Part shown: positions 8,582 to 16,514 of the stretch, piece after piece
Layout of the letters: each line of letters starts with the position of its first letter
Numbering within the stretch: position 1 is the stretch's first letter
Origin: CAIRDP01 sp037138335
GTDB taxonomy: Bacteria > Bacteroidota > Bacteroidia > Bacteroidales > FEN-979
Reading direction: 5' to 3'
Length of the DNA: 64,000 nucleotides
Assembly (NCBI GenBank): GCA_037138335.1
Contig: JBAXIO010000015.1
Location: forward strand, 46,663 to 110,662
The notes under the pieces: generated by a model
Told to the model about the DNA's origin: nothing
What the model saw: only the letters and a program-made list of their open reading frames with translations
Database searches by the model: none
Made by a program: the position numbers and the translations under genes

Positions 8582-10318
8582 ATGTCTCGCCGAAAACTAC
8601 TGATAAGGGATCTCACCCTCCGCGACGGACAGCAGTCCCTCTTTGCAACACGAATGACCCAGGAGCAGGTCGACAGGGTGCTCCCTTTCTATAAGGACGC
8701 CGGCTTTTATGCCATGGAAGTTTGGGGAGGCGCAGTCCCCGACAGCATCATGCGTTACCTGCATGAAAACCCCTGGACCAGGCTTGAAAAAATTAAGGAA
8801 TCCATAGGAGATGTCTCCAAGCTCACAGCCCTTTCACGCGGCCGCAACCTCTTCGGCTACAATCCCTATCCCGATGAAGTGATAGAAGGCTTCAACCGCA
8901 ATGCAGTTAAATCAGGCATTGGAATCATGAGGATATTCGATGCCCTGAATGATGTCGATAACATGAAATCGACTATCAGATATGTCAAGGAAAGTGGTGG
9001 AATGGCCGACTGTGCCATCAGTTTTACTGTAGATCCCAAGTTCAGCAAAAGGCAGAAAGTAAGGTCCTGGATCCACCTCAAGGCCCTTCCGCATGATATT
9101 TTCACTACCGATTATTTCATGGAAAAAGCCCGGCAGCTGGAAGCCCTGGGCGCCGATATGATCAGCATCAAGGATATGGCCGGGCTGATCCCCCCCATAC
9201 AATCAGGCGAAATGATACGAAGGATGAAAGCCGAACTCCGCGTCCCCATCGATTTCCATACTCATTGCACCCCCGGCTACGGGCTTGCCTCGGTTCTTAT
9301 GGCCATCATCAACGGGGTGGATGTGGTTGATACCAGCATATGGCATTTTGCCGGCGGACCGGCCGCACCGGCATTTGAACTGATACAGATCTTTTGCGAC
9401 AAGCTGGGGATTGATACGGGCGTTGACAGGGTGGCCGTTAAGAAGATAGACAACGAACTGAAAGAGATCAGGGCCGAACTTAAGGAGTTTGACACAACGG
9501 CCTTCCCGAAGGAATTCGACATCACGAACTACAAGCTATCCAAAGAGGTCAACCGCCTGTTTGTACAGGCCATATACCTTGCAAAACATGATAAGGAACC
9601 CGAACTCCTCCAGGTTTGCCAGGAAATTGAAAAAACTTTCGGCTTCCCCGAACCTGATGAAGAAGTGAAAAGGGCAGAGATCCCGGGAGGTATGTACACC
9701 AATATGCTGGCCCAGCTCAAACAGCTTAAACTCGACCACCTGCTTCCCCGGGTTCTCGAACTTGTCCCCCTGGTCCGCATCAAATCGGGTTGCCCCCCCC
9801 TGGTCACCCCTACATCCCAGATCGTTGGCGTTCAGGCGGTCAACTGTGTGATTGATGAAAACAAGGGACAGGCTTTCTTCACCACGAAATCGATACAGTT
9901 CGTAAACCTGGTCAAAGGCATGTACGGAAGAACGCCCATCCCCGTCGACCCCGATTTCAGGGAACTGCTTACCGGTGTCAGGGAGGAGACCCCTTACGAT
10001 ACGAAAAACTACAGGAAACAGGAGAATACTGTTTTTGAGGATTATGGCGGATTACGACTGGCGGAGAACGAAAAGGATGAACTGCTGCTCGAGCTTTTTC
10101 CGACCGTGGCCCGCGATTTCCTACAGAATTGTGTGGAGGACAAATACACCACTAATATATGGGCTATTGAAGAAGAAAAGCGACGCAAAGCCCGCGAAGC
10201 CCGTGAAGCCTACGATCGCCTGAGCCCTGAAGAAAAACAGAAACGCCTGATGGAAGGCCTCTACCACTGGTACGATGTACAGGGTGAGGACGAGGATGAA
10301 GCCCTGGGAAGATCATAG
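8582..10318 (+). CDS. Biotin-dependent carboxyltransferase, 5S/OadA/PycB type, without its own biotin domain
   Basis: A TIM-barrel carboxyltransferase for oxaloacetate/pyruvate. N-terminal signatures are RDLTLRDGQQS, the carbamylated-lysine motif SIKDMAG (about residue 200) and FHTHCT; a PYC_OADA-like helical region follows. At 578 aa it ends in a charged coil (EEEKRRKAREAREAYD) with no MKM biotin motif, so it must use a separate carrier, such as the one at 5975. It is divergent from the decarboxylase operon. It could be the catalytic subunit of oxaloacetate decarboxylase, of pyruvate carboxylase, or the 5S partner of a split transcarboxylase; sequence alone does not decide. Confidence 0.9.
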   Translation: MSRRKLLIRDLTLRDGQQSLFATRMTQEQVDRVLPFYKDAGFYAMEVWGGAVPDSIMRYLHENPWTRLEKIKESIGDVSKLTALSRGRNLFGYNPYPDEVIEGFNRNAVKSGIGIMRIFDALNDVDNMKSTIRYVKESGGMADCAISFTVDPKFSKRQKVRSWIHLKALPHDIFTTDYFMEKARQLEALGADMISIKDMAGLIPPIQSGEMIRRMKAELRVPIDFHTHCTPGYGLASVLMAIINGVDVVDTSIWHFAGGPAAPAFELIQIFCDKLGIDTGVDRVAVKKIDNELKEIRAELKEFDTTAFPKEFDITNYKLSKEVNRLFVQAIYLAKHDKEPELLQVCQEIEKTFGFPEPDEEVKRAEIPGGMYTNMLAQLKQLKLDHLLPRVLELVPLVRIKSGCPPLVTPTSQIVGVQAVNCVIDENKGQAFFTTKSIQFVNLVKGMYGRTPIPVDPDFRELLTGVREETPYDTKNYRKQENTVFEDYGGLRLAENEKDELLLELFPTVARDFLQNCVEDKYTTNIWAIEEEKRRKAREAREAYDRLSPEEKQKRLMEGLYHWYDVQGEDEDEALGRS

Positions 10319-10341
10319 ATTGCCCGCAGCTTTGAATTAGG

Positions 10342-11148
10342 CTACTTCTTGGTCTGGCTTAACCGGTAATACTGCCAGGTGGAATAAATAGCTTTTATGG
10401 TCACCGTGGATGAAGTGTCGACCACGAACTCGCTGAGCCCGATCGGATGCAGGGGGGTGGCCCAGTCATATGTATATCCCAGCCTCGTCCAGGGGTAGGC
10501 GTTCGTTTTACTGGTGTCATACTTATTCAATATCTCATTCTGGAACCAGTCCCTGTGCTTCTGGCTTACCCAGGATGGGAAATAAAGATCGGCCTCATGG
10601 TCGGTAACCTCGGGATCGGGAGTAGGGCGGAAAAGGTTCCCGGGATAGACCCAGTATTCAACAAAGAAGTTGTTTTTGGTGTTGGGCTGCATCCCCAATA
10701 CCTGGGCGATCCTGAGATGCAGCTGATTGCTGTCGGTAAACGAATTCTTTTTCATGAAGTCCAGCATCTCAGGGGCAGTGGTGATCCATGAATTATATGC
10801 CGGGTTGTTGCTTGTTTTGATTGTTTTTCCAAGAGGCCAGAACTGGGTTGATGTCTGTTTCATCCATGAAACCACGAGGACCCTCGGCCTGCCAAGGGAA
10901 TCTTTGGACCATACCATGTTGCCCTGCCCGGCTAAACTGTCGGCATAATAGACCACGGCGATAAGGTTGCGCGAGATCTCCCATGGTTCTGCGTATTTCG
11001 CATCCATTACAGCGAGCTTGTACCGTTTTATAAGGGCTGCAGTATCGCTACCGGCCGGGGTATAAGGTGTATATTCCGACTTTTTACAGGCCGAAACAAA
11101 TAGGATGGAAATGATAAGGATGGCTGAAAAACGGTTCAACTTTTTCAT
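10342..11148 (-). CDS. Lipoprotein of unknown function
   Basis: I do not recognise this family. The ATG at 11148 gives a standard lipoprotein signal (MKKLNRFS, hydrophobic core, then LFVSAC lipobox with Cys about 20), so I reject the longer upstream start. The mature 250 residues contain no catalytic motif I can name. It is rich in Trp, Tyr and Pro and looks like a folded periplasmic/outer-membrane-facing domain. It converges with the carboxyltransferase gene, leaving only 23 bp between stops, and lies 82 bp downstream of the OYE gene on the same strand. Confidence 0.75.
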   Translation of the reverse strand: MKKLNRFSAILIISILFVSACKKSEYTPYTPAGSDTAALIKRYKLAVMDAKYAEPWEISRNLIAVVYYADSLAGQGNMVWSKDSLGRPRVLVVSWMKQTSTQFWPLGKTIKTSNNPAYNSWITTAPEMLDFMKKNSFTDSNQLHLRIAQVLGMQPNTKNNFFVEYWVYPGNLFRPTPDPEVTDHEADLYFPSWVSQKHRDWFQNEILNKYDTSKTNAYPWTRLGYTYDWATPLHPIGLSEFVVDTSSTVTIKAIYSTWQYYRLSQTKK

Positions 11149-11230
11149 ATCAGGGAATTTTAATGCAAGATACTGAATTCCCAACCAACAATCAATAGCT
11201 GAAGCCCTGTTTAACAAGCCGTAAAAGCAA

Positions 11231-12304
11231 TTACCGCTTTTTTTTCTTTGCCCTCAGGTATTGCCTGGGCCATTCCGTAATGTCTCCCAGGTCATCTGCG
11301 GCATGCAGCGGGAAATACGGATCACGCAGGAATTCACGCGCCATCAGGATGATGTCGGCCTGGCCTTGTGCGAGTATGCTCTCGGCATGGACCGCAGTGG
11401 TGATCAGCCCAACTGCACCTGTAAGGATACCGGTTTCTTTTTTGACGGTTTCGGCCAGTTTCACCTGGTAGCCGGGCTCGATCGTAATACTCACACCGGG
11501 AATAATGCCTCCCGAAGAACAGTCCATCAGGTCGACCCCGGCTTCTTTGAGTATTCGCACCAGGGCCACCGAGTCGGCGACAGTCCATCCGCCATCCGCC
11601 CAGTCGGTAGCAGAGATCCTCACAAATAATAAATATTCAGGAGGGATCTCAGCCCTGATCCCGTCGACGATCTCAAGCAGGAGACGGATGCGGTTTTCAA
11701 ATGAACCCCCGTATTCGTCGTTCCGCTTATTGCATAAAGGAGAGAGGAATTCATGCAGGAGGTAGCCGTGTGCCGCATGGATTTCGATGATCCGGAAACC
11801 TGCTTCAACCGCCCGTTTTGCTGCTGCTATAAAGTCCCGGCGGACTTTGGCGATGCCTTCTGTGCTTAAGGCTGCCGGAATTGCAGTATCTTCTGAAAAA
11901 GGAATTGAACCGGGTGCGACGGGCTCCCATCCTCCCTCTGAAGGCGCCAGCAATCGCTCCCCTTTCCATGGGGCATCATAACTTGCCTTACGCCCTGCAT
12001 GTGCCAGCTGTATGCCGGGAACAGAACCCTGCTCACTGATAAATGAGGTTATTTTCTTAAGAAAAGGGATATGCTCGTCTTTCCATATGCCTATGTCGGC
12101 CGTGGAAATACGGCCTTCGGGAGAAACAGCCGTGGCTTCGGAAATAACGGCTGCAGCTCCTCCAACGGCCCGGCTGCCAAGGTGTACCAGGTGCCAGTCA
12201 TTTGCAAATCCGTCTTTGCCTGAATACTGGCACATGGGGGAAACAACCAGGCGGTTTTTCAATTGGGTGCCCCGTATTTTTATAGTGCTGAAAAGTGTGC
12301 TCAT
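11231..12304 (-). CDS. NADH:flavin oxidoreductase, old yellow enzyme family (YqjM/NamA-like)
   Basis: A 357-aa FMN TIM-barrel ene-reductase. Family marks are VVSPMCQYS near the N terminus (Cys about 25, the YqjM-type redox-sensing cysteine), QLAHAGRKAS with the substrate-binding His pair region, EIHAAHGYLLHEFLSP, NKRNDEYGGSFENR, and the phosphate-binding MAREFLRDPYFP near the C terminus. It would reduce activated C=C bonds of small electrophiles. It is divergent from the Gfo/Idh/MocA gene, with overlapping promoter-like motifs between them. Confidence 0.94.
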   Translation of the reverse strand: MSTLFSTIKIRGTQLKNRLVVSPMCQYSGKDGFANDWHLVHLGSRAVGGAAAVISEATAVSPEGRISTADIGIWKDEHIPFLKKITSFISEQGSVPGIQLAHAGRKASYDAPWKGERLLAPSEGGWEPVAPGSIPFSEDTAIPAALSTEGIAKVRRDFIAAAKRAVEAGFRIIEIHAAHGYLLHEFLSPLCNKRNDEYGGSFENRIRLLLEIVDGIRAEIPPEYLLFVRISATDWADGGWTVADSVALVRILKEAGVDLMDCSSGGIIPGVSITIEPGYQVKLAETVKKETGILTGAVGLITTAVHAESILAQGQADIILMAREFLRDPYFPLHAADDLGDITEWPRQYLRAKKKKR

Positions 12305-12330
12305 AAATCTTTCTAAATTTTAAATCCTGT

Positions 12331-12360
12331 TATATTTGTATACCGCAAAATACAAATCTA
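12331..12360. promoter_or_regulatory. Divergent promoter elements between OYE and Gfo/Idh/MocA genes
   Basis: TATATTTG at 12331-12338 reads rightward and TAGATTTG at 12360-12353 reads leftward. Both match TAnnTTTG. The two -7 elements face away from overlapping starts, so the two genes may be co-regulated or compete. The rightward leader would be short. Confidence 0.45.
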
Positions 12361-13772
12361 TGAAAAAGAATCTGACACGACGCGAAGCCCTCAAAACCCT
12401 CGGACTGGCGATAGGGGGGGCTGCCATCGGCATACAGGGGTTTTCCCGGGATGCAGGCAATACACTGGAATATTCACTGGGGCTTGACGAGGTTTTCAAA
12501 CCCATAGACAACAAGCTTGGAAGGCCGATCACCGCCATCACTTGCGGGGCGGGCAACAGGGGTAATGTTTACGGGGGCTATGCGGCGAATTTCCCGGAAC
12601 AGATTAAAATTATTGGTGTTGCCGAACCCATACCCATAAGGAATGAGAGGTATGCCAAAATCCATCAGATCCCCTCGGAAAACAGGTTCAGGACCTGGGA
12701 GGATGTCTTCAGCAGGCCGAAATTCGCTGATGTCATCATCATCACTATGCCTGACAACCTGCATTATGTGCCCTGCATGAAGGCCCTTGAAATGGGCTAT
12801 GATGTGCTGCTCGAAAAACCTATGGCCCAGAGCGAGCAGGAATGCAGGGACATCCTTGCCATGGTGAAAAAGACCGGGAGGATAGTTGCAATCTGCCATG
12901 TGCTCCGCTATTCACCTTATTTTGTGAAGATGAAAAAACTTATTGCCGATGGCGCGATAGGTGAACTCGTAAGCTTTCAACATATGGAACCGATCTATCA
13001 TATCCATATGTCGCATTCCTATGTGCGCGGCAACTGGCATAATTCAAAAGAAACAACTCCCATCATCCTGGCCAAGTCATGCCACGACCTGGATATTCTC
13101 AGGTGGATGATTGGAAAACCATGCAAAAGCATTGCGGCAATCGGTGACCTGAAATGGTTCAGGAAGGAAAACGCCCCTGCCGGGAGCACCGAACGCTGCA
13201 TGAACGGCTGTGCCGTGGAAGCCGGTTGCCCATATTCAGCCTTAAAGGTATATGCTGCTTCAAGGGATTGGACTTATGTATTCGATCTTCCTGACGATAA
13301 GGACAAGCAGCAGGATGCCGTGATGGAATACCTGCGCACGACCAATTACGGCCGCTGTGTGTATCGCATGGATAACGACCAGCCCGACCATTATATCACT
13401 TCGATCCAGTTCGAAGACAGCATTACTGCGAATTTCTCCATGGAAGCCTTTACTTCTTACGGCGGCCGCCGCACCCGGGTTATGGGCTCCATGGGCGATA
13501 TGGTCGGCGATATGGAGGAACTGACGCTTACCGATTTCAGGACAAAAAAATCGGTGAAACTCGTTCCCGCTTCCGAGGATGTTGACAAACTCAAAACCAG
13601 CGGACATGGGGGAGGCGACTGGAACCTCATGCGCGATTTTATTCTTGCTGTTTCAAACCAGGATCCCAAATACCTCACTTCCACTATCGACCAGTCCATC
13701 GAGAGCCATGTCATGGGGTTTGCCGCCGAAAAAAGCCGTGCTACCCAGCAGATCATTCAGGTAAGGATGTAA
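12360..13772 (+). CDS. Gfo/Idh/MocA family oxidoreductase with Tat-type signal
   Basis: An NAD(P)-binding Rossmann oxidoreductase (about 470 aa). The N terminus reads TRREALKTLGLAIGGAAIG, a twin-arginine signal, so it is probably exported folded with its cofactor. The Rossmann region starts around ITCGAGNRGN, followed by the family EKPMAQS motif (lysine-proline pair) and catalytic-domain HMEP...HSYVRGNW. A cysteine trio (CMNGCAVEAGC) in the middle is uncommon and may bind metal. I start at ATG 12360; an upstream TTG in frame would fall inside the promoter motif. Substrate is probably a sugar or inositol derivative, unknown. Confidence 0.88.
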   Translation: MKKNLTRREALKTLGLAIGGAAIGIQGFSRDAGNTLEYSLGLDEVFKPIDNKLGRPITAITCGAGNRGNVYGGYAANFPEQIKIIGVAEPIPIRNERYAKIHQIPSENRFRTWEDVFSRPKFADVIIITMPDNLHYVPCMKALEMGYDVLLEKPMAQSEQECRDILAMVKKTGRIVAICHVLRYSPYFVKMKKLIADGAIGELVSFQHMEPIYHIHMSHSYVRGNWHNSKETTPIILAKSCHDLDILRWMIGKPCKSIAAIGDLKWFRKENAPAGSTERCMNGCAVEAGCPYSALKVYAASRDWTYVFDLPDDKDKQQDAVMEYLRTTNYGRCVYRMDNDQPDHYITSIQFEDSITANFSMEAFTSYGGRRTRVMGSMGDMVGDMEELTLTDFRTKKSVKLVPASEDVDKLKTSGHGGGDWNLMRDFILAVSNQDPKYLTSTIDQSIESHVMGFAAEKSRATQQIIQVRM

Positions 13773-13774
13773 GG

Positions 13775-13948
13775 AAAATACGAACGCCCCGCAGGGGGGC
13801 GTTCAAGCATTCTTGCTTCTATCCGTTAAACGGATCTTTTTATTGAGCCGTGGGCTCTCTGAACCGCATCAGGGTCTCCCCCGATGTGCACAAAACTTAC
13901 ATTTTGTAACCTGTTTCTTTTTTTCTTTTTGTCAGATTAGTTCTGGTA
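13775..13948 (-). ncRNA. Candidate structured small RNA with its own promoter and terminator
   Basis: No ORF is present here. On the minus strand TACATTTG (13956-13949), with TTG 20 bp upstream (13979-13977), predicts a start near 13943. The transcript would then contain a TTACA/TGTAA hairpin, a CATC...GATG hairpin with inner GGG/CCC, a GAGCC/GGCTC hairpin, an ATCCGTT/AACGGAT perfect hairpin, a CAAG/CTTG hairpin and a final AACGCCCC/GGGGCGTT terminator followed by TATTTT. It ends at the 3' edge of the convergent oxidoreductase gene, so it is not a leader of a minus-strand gene. I do not recognise it as tmRNA, SRP RNA or RNase P RNA. A 6S-like role is possible but unproven. Confidence 0.6.
13783..13803 (-). 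terminator. Strong hairpin terminator of the candidate small RNA
   Basis: An 8-bp GC-rich stem (AACGCCCC with GGGGCGTT) and 5-nt loop, followed on the minus strand by TATTTT. It could also act on the rightward oxidoreductase transcript, but the T-run fits the minus strand better. Confidence 0.6.
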
Positions 13949-13979
13949 CAAATGTAACCCTGCCGGAACCGTTTGTCAA
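13949..13979 (-). promoter_or_regulatory. Bacteroidota promoter (TTG-N20-TACATTTG) of the candidate small RNA
   Basis: The minus strand has TTG at 13979-13977, a 20-bp spacer and TACATTTG at 13956-13949. This matches the sigma-ABfr consensus in both halves and spacing. No minus-strand ORF follows. Confidence 0.65.
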
Positions 13980-14111
13980 GGGGTTTTAACATTTTTTAAC
14001 TCTTGGATTATCAACAGCCTCCTGTTCAAGCTTTTCAGGTTCTCCCTGTTTGAAATGTTCAAATATTGAGTATATCCCCATACATGGGATTAAGATATTT
14101 TTCCTCCTTTT

Positions 14112-14142
14112 TTTGGTTTTATTTAGAATTATTATAGATTTG
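14112..14142 (+). promoter_or_regulatory. Bacteroidota promoter (TTTG-N19-TAGATTTG) of the CoA-transferase operon
   Basis: TTTG at 14112-14115, a 19-bp spacer and TAGATTTG at 14135-14142 give both consensus halves. The ATG at 14161 lies 18 bp downstream, so the leader is very short. Confidence 0.7.
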
Positions 14143-14160
14143 TGAAAGATTCTTAATCAT

Positions 14161-14853
14161 ATGAACAAAGTAGTACAAAACGCCCGGGAAGCGATACTCG
14201 GGATCGAAAGCAACATGACCCTGATGCTGGGTGGTTTCGGCCTCTGCGGTATACCCGAAAACTGTATCGCGGCCCTTGCCGCTTCCGACATTACAGGACT
14301 TACCTGTATATCAAACAATGCCGGGGTCGACGGATTTGGCCTCGGCATGCTCCTGCGCAAACACCAGATCAGGAAAATGATATCCTCATATGTAGGAGAG
14401 AACAAGGAATTTGAACGGCAGCTGTTAAGCGGCGAACTGGAAGTCGAGCTGATCCCCCAGGGAACGCTGGCTGAACGTTGCCGGGCCGGGGGGGCCGGGA
14501 TCCCTGCTTTTTATGTCCCTGCAGGCTACGGCACTGAAGTGGCTGAGGGTAAACCGGTGAGGAAATTCGAAGGCAAAATGTATCTCGAAGAGCAGTGGCT
14601 CAGGGCCGACTTCGCTATAGTCAAAGCCTGGAAAGGCGATACAAGCGGGAACCTTGTGTACAGGAATGTTGCCAACAATTTCAACCAGCCTATGGCCATG
14701 GCCGGCAGGATCACTATTGCCGAAGTGGAGGAACTTGTCCCGGTAGGCAGCCTGGATCCCAACCATATCCATACCCCGGGTGTGTTTGTTCAAAGGATAT
14801 TCCAGGGAGTAAATTACGAGAAGAGGATCGAGTTCATGACGACCAGGGACTAA
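14161..14853 (+). CDS. 3-oxoacid CoA-transferase subunit A
   Basis: The alpha subunit of a family I CoA transferase (230 aa, normal length). It has the signature GGFGLCGIPE near residue 24, SNNAGVDGFGLG, LIPQGTLAERCRAGGAGIPAFY and VGTE-like PAGYGTEVAEGK. The heterodimer moves CoA between acids such as acetoacetate, butyrate or succinate and their thioesters. The beta subunit follows 50 bp downstream. Confidence 0.95.
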   Translation: MNKVVQNAREAILGIESNMTLMLGGFGLCGIPENCIAALAASDITGLTCISNNAGVDGFGLGMLLRKHQIRKMISSYVGENKEFERQLLSGELEVELIPQGTLAERCRAGGAGIPAFYVPAGYGTEVAEGKPVRKFEGKMYLEEQWLRADFAIVKAWKGDTSGNLVYRNVANNFNQPMAMAGRITIAEVEELVPVGSLDPNHIHTPGVFVQRIFQGVNYEKRIEFMTTRD

Positions 14854-14854
14854 C

Positions 14855-14870
14855 CACTCATCACTCATCA
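14855..14870 (+). repeat. Short heptamer repeat between CoA-transferase subunit genes
   Basis: CACTCAT occurs twice in tandem and begins a third time (CA), directly after the subunit A stop. It resembles the five-copy TCACTAT array at 28532. Confidence 0.6.
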
Positions 14871-14903
14871 TTTAATTAACAACAATCACCGATATTCAGT
14901 AAT

Positions 14904-15560
14904 ATGGCTTTAGATAAAACCGGAATAGCAAAACGAATCGCCCGGGAACTGCACGACGGGTATTATGTGAACCTGGGAATCGGGATCCCCACCCTGGTAG
15001 CGAATTATGTCCCCAAAGGCATGCAGATCATCCTTCAATCTGAAAACGGGCTGCTTGGTATAGGCCCTTTCCCCTCCAAAGATGAAGTTGATCCGGACCT
15101 TATCAATGCAGGTAAACAAACCATAACGGCCTTGCCCGGGGCTGCATTTTTCGACTCCTCCATGAGTTTTGCAATGATACGGGGCGGGCATGTCGACCTT
15201 ACCGTGCTCGGGGCTTTTGAAGTTTCTGAAACCGGGGATATTGCCAGCTGGAAAATCCCGGGAAAACTGGTCAAGGGAATGGGTGGCGCAATGGACCTCG
15301 TTGCATCGGCCCGCAATATCATCGTGGCTATGATGCATACCAACCCCCAGGGCGAATCGAAACTGCTGAAGAAATGCAGCCTGCCGCTTACCGGATTAGG
15401 CGTGGTGAAACGTATAGTCACCGACCTCGCGGTCCTGGATGTTACCCCCGACGGGTTCAGGCTCCTTGAACGGGCCCCGGGCGTAAGTGTCGAACAGATC
15501 AAAGCAGCTACCGAAGGCCGCCTCATCATCGAAGGCGACATCCCCGAAATAAATATATAA
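14904..15560 (+). CDS. 3-oxoacid CoA-transferase subunit B
   Basis: The beta subunit (218 aa) carries the catalytic glutamate in SENGLLG (Glu47). Other marks are NLGIGIPTLVANYVP, PGAAFFDSSMSFAMIRGGHVDLTVLG and GAMDLVASA. With subunit A it forms the active heterodimer. Probably co-transcribed from the promoter at 14112. In this genome context it would link butyrate/acetoacetate or succinate/acetate CoA exchange to the fermentative enzymes on the left. Confidence 0.95.
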   Translation: MALDKTGIAKRIARELHDGYYVNLGIGIPTLVANYVPKGMQIILQSENGLLGIGPFPSKDEVDPDLINAGKQTITALPGAAFFDSSMSFAMIRGGHVDLTVLGAFEVSETGDIASWKIPGKLVKGMGGAMDLVASARNIIVAMMHTNPQGESKLLKKCSLPLTGLGVVKRIVTDLAVLDVTPDGFRLLERAPGVSVEQIKAATEGRLIIEGDIPEINI

Positions 15561-15601
15561 TTTAATCCTGCTGTCCGCTTAAAACGCTATCCTGCTTATT
15601 A

Positions 15602-16504
15602 CTACATCCATTTCCTTCGTTTAAACCAGATGTAGATTGCAAGTGTGATTGCAGCCATCCCCAGCATAACAGCCGGGTACCCCCATCTTGCTTTGAGCTC
15701 AGGCATAAATTCGAAGTTCATCCCATAGATCCCGACGATGAACGTCAGGGGCATAAAAAAAACAGAAAAAAGCGTCAGCACCTTAATAACCTGGTTGGTC
15801 TTCTGGGCCGAAAGTGAAAGGTAAATGTTAAGAAGGTTGGTTACATCCTCATGCACCTGCTCAAAAAGCATTATGAGTTTGACGTGCAGGTCCCTTACAT
15901 CCTGGAGCGCCGCTGTTTCGGTTCCTGCCGATCTCACACTGCTAAGGATTTCACCCGTAAGCATAAGCAATTTGCGGCATATTGACGCCCTTTGCTTAAT
16001 GAAATGAAGGTCCTGCATCATAGTCGGGGTCAGTGGCTGGTGAAACATCATGACTTCGTAATTATCCACCTCGTCCGAAAGGTCAATTGCCGGTTGATTA
16101 TATGACTGGAGAACATGCCAGAGGATCCGGGTTACAAGGTCAGATGTGTTGAAAGACATGGTGTTGCCTGTACTTTCCGCCCTTAACTTGTCGAGGAATG
16201 GATGGGGCAGGCGGTGAACCGTAATGATAAAACTGCTGTTGTAGAATATCGCAACTTTCGTGCTGATCTCCTGCACCGTGGTCAGGGAATTGTTCCTTGC
16301 GCCTACCAGGATCCTGGAGATGATAAAATGTATACTGCCCAGGTCTTCCGATTTGGGAAGATGGTCGGGTTCCAGACAGTCACGCAGGGTATACTGTGAC
16401 AAGCCGTATTTAAGGCTGACCTGGTTCAACTCATCCTCTGTAGGGCCGGTGATATCAGTCCATTCAAAGGCGCCGGAAGCAGCAGGTTGGGAGATTACAG
16501 ACAT
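15602..16504 (-). CDS. corA: CorA-type magnesium/cobalt transporter
   Basis: A 300-aa CorA-family channel. A long soluble alpha-beta funnel precedes two C-terminal transmembrane helices. The selectivity motif YGMNF is present at the end of the first helix, followed by the short loop EFMPELKARWGYP and the last helix ending in basic RRKWM. It starts 10 bp downstream of the hybrid kinase gene, so it is probably in the same operon, and the kinase may respond to or influence ion status (inference). Confidence 0.92.
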   Translation of the reverse strand: MSVISQPAASGAFEWTDITGPTEDELNQVSLKYGLSQYTLRDCLEPDHLPKSEDLGSIHFIISRILVGARNNSLTTVQEISTKVAIFYNSSFIITVHRLPHPFLDKLRAESTGNTMSFNTSDLVTRILWHVLQSYNQPAIDLSDEVDNYEVMMFHQPLTPTMMQDLHFIKQRASICRKLLMLTGEILSSVRSAGTETAALQDVRDLHVKLIMLFEQVHEDVTNLLNIYLSLSAQKTNQVIKVLTLFSVFFMPLTFIVGIYGMNFEFMPELKARWGYPAVMLGMAAITLAIYIWFKRRKWM

Positions 16505-16514
16505 AATGAGGGGT

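Noticed and set aside
13783..13868. Reading the 13.78-13.87 kb hairpins as a plain terminator of the oxidoreductase gene
   Set aside because: Several consecutive hairpins and a good minus-strand promoter at the far side fit an RNA gene better than one terminator, although bidirectional termination remains possible.
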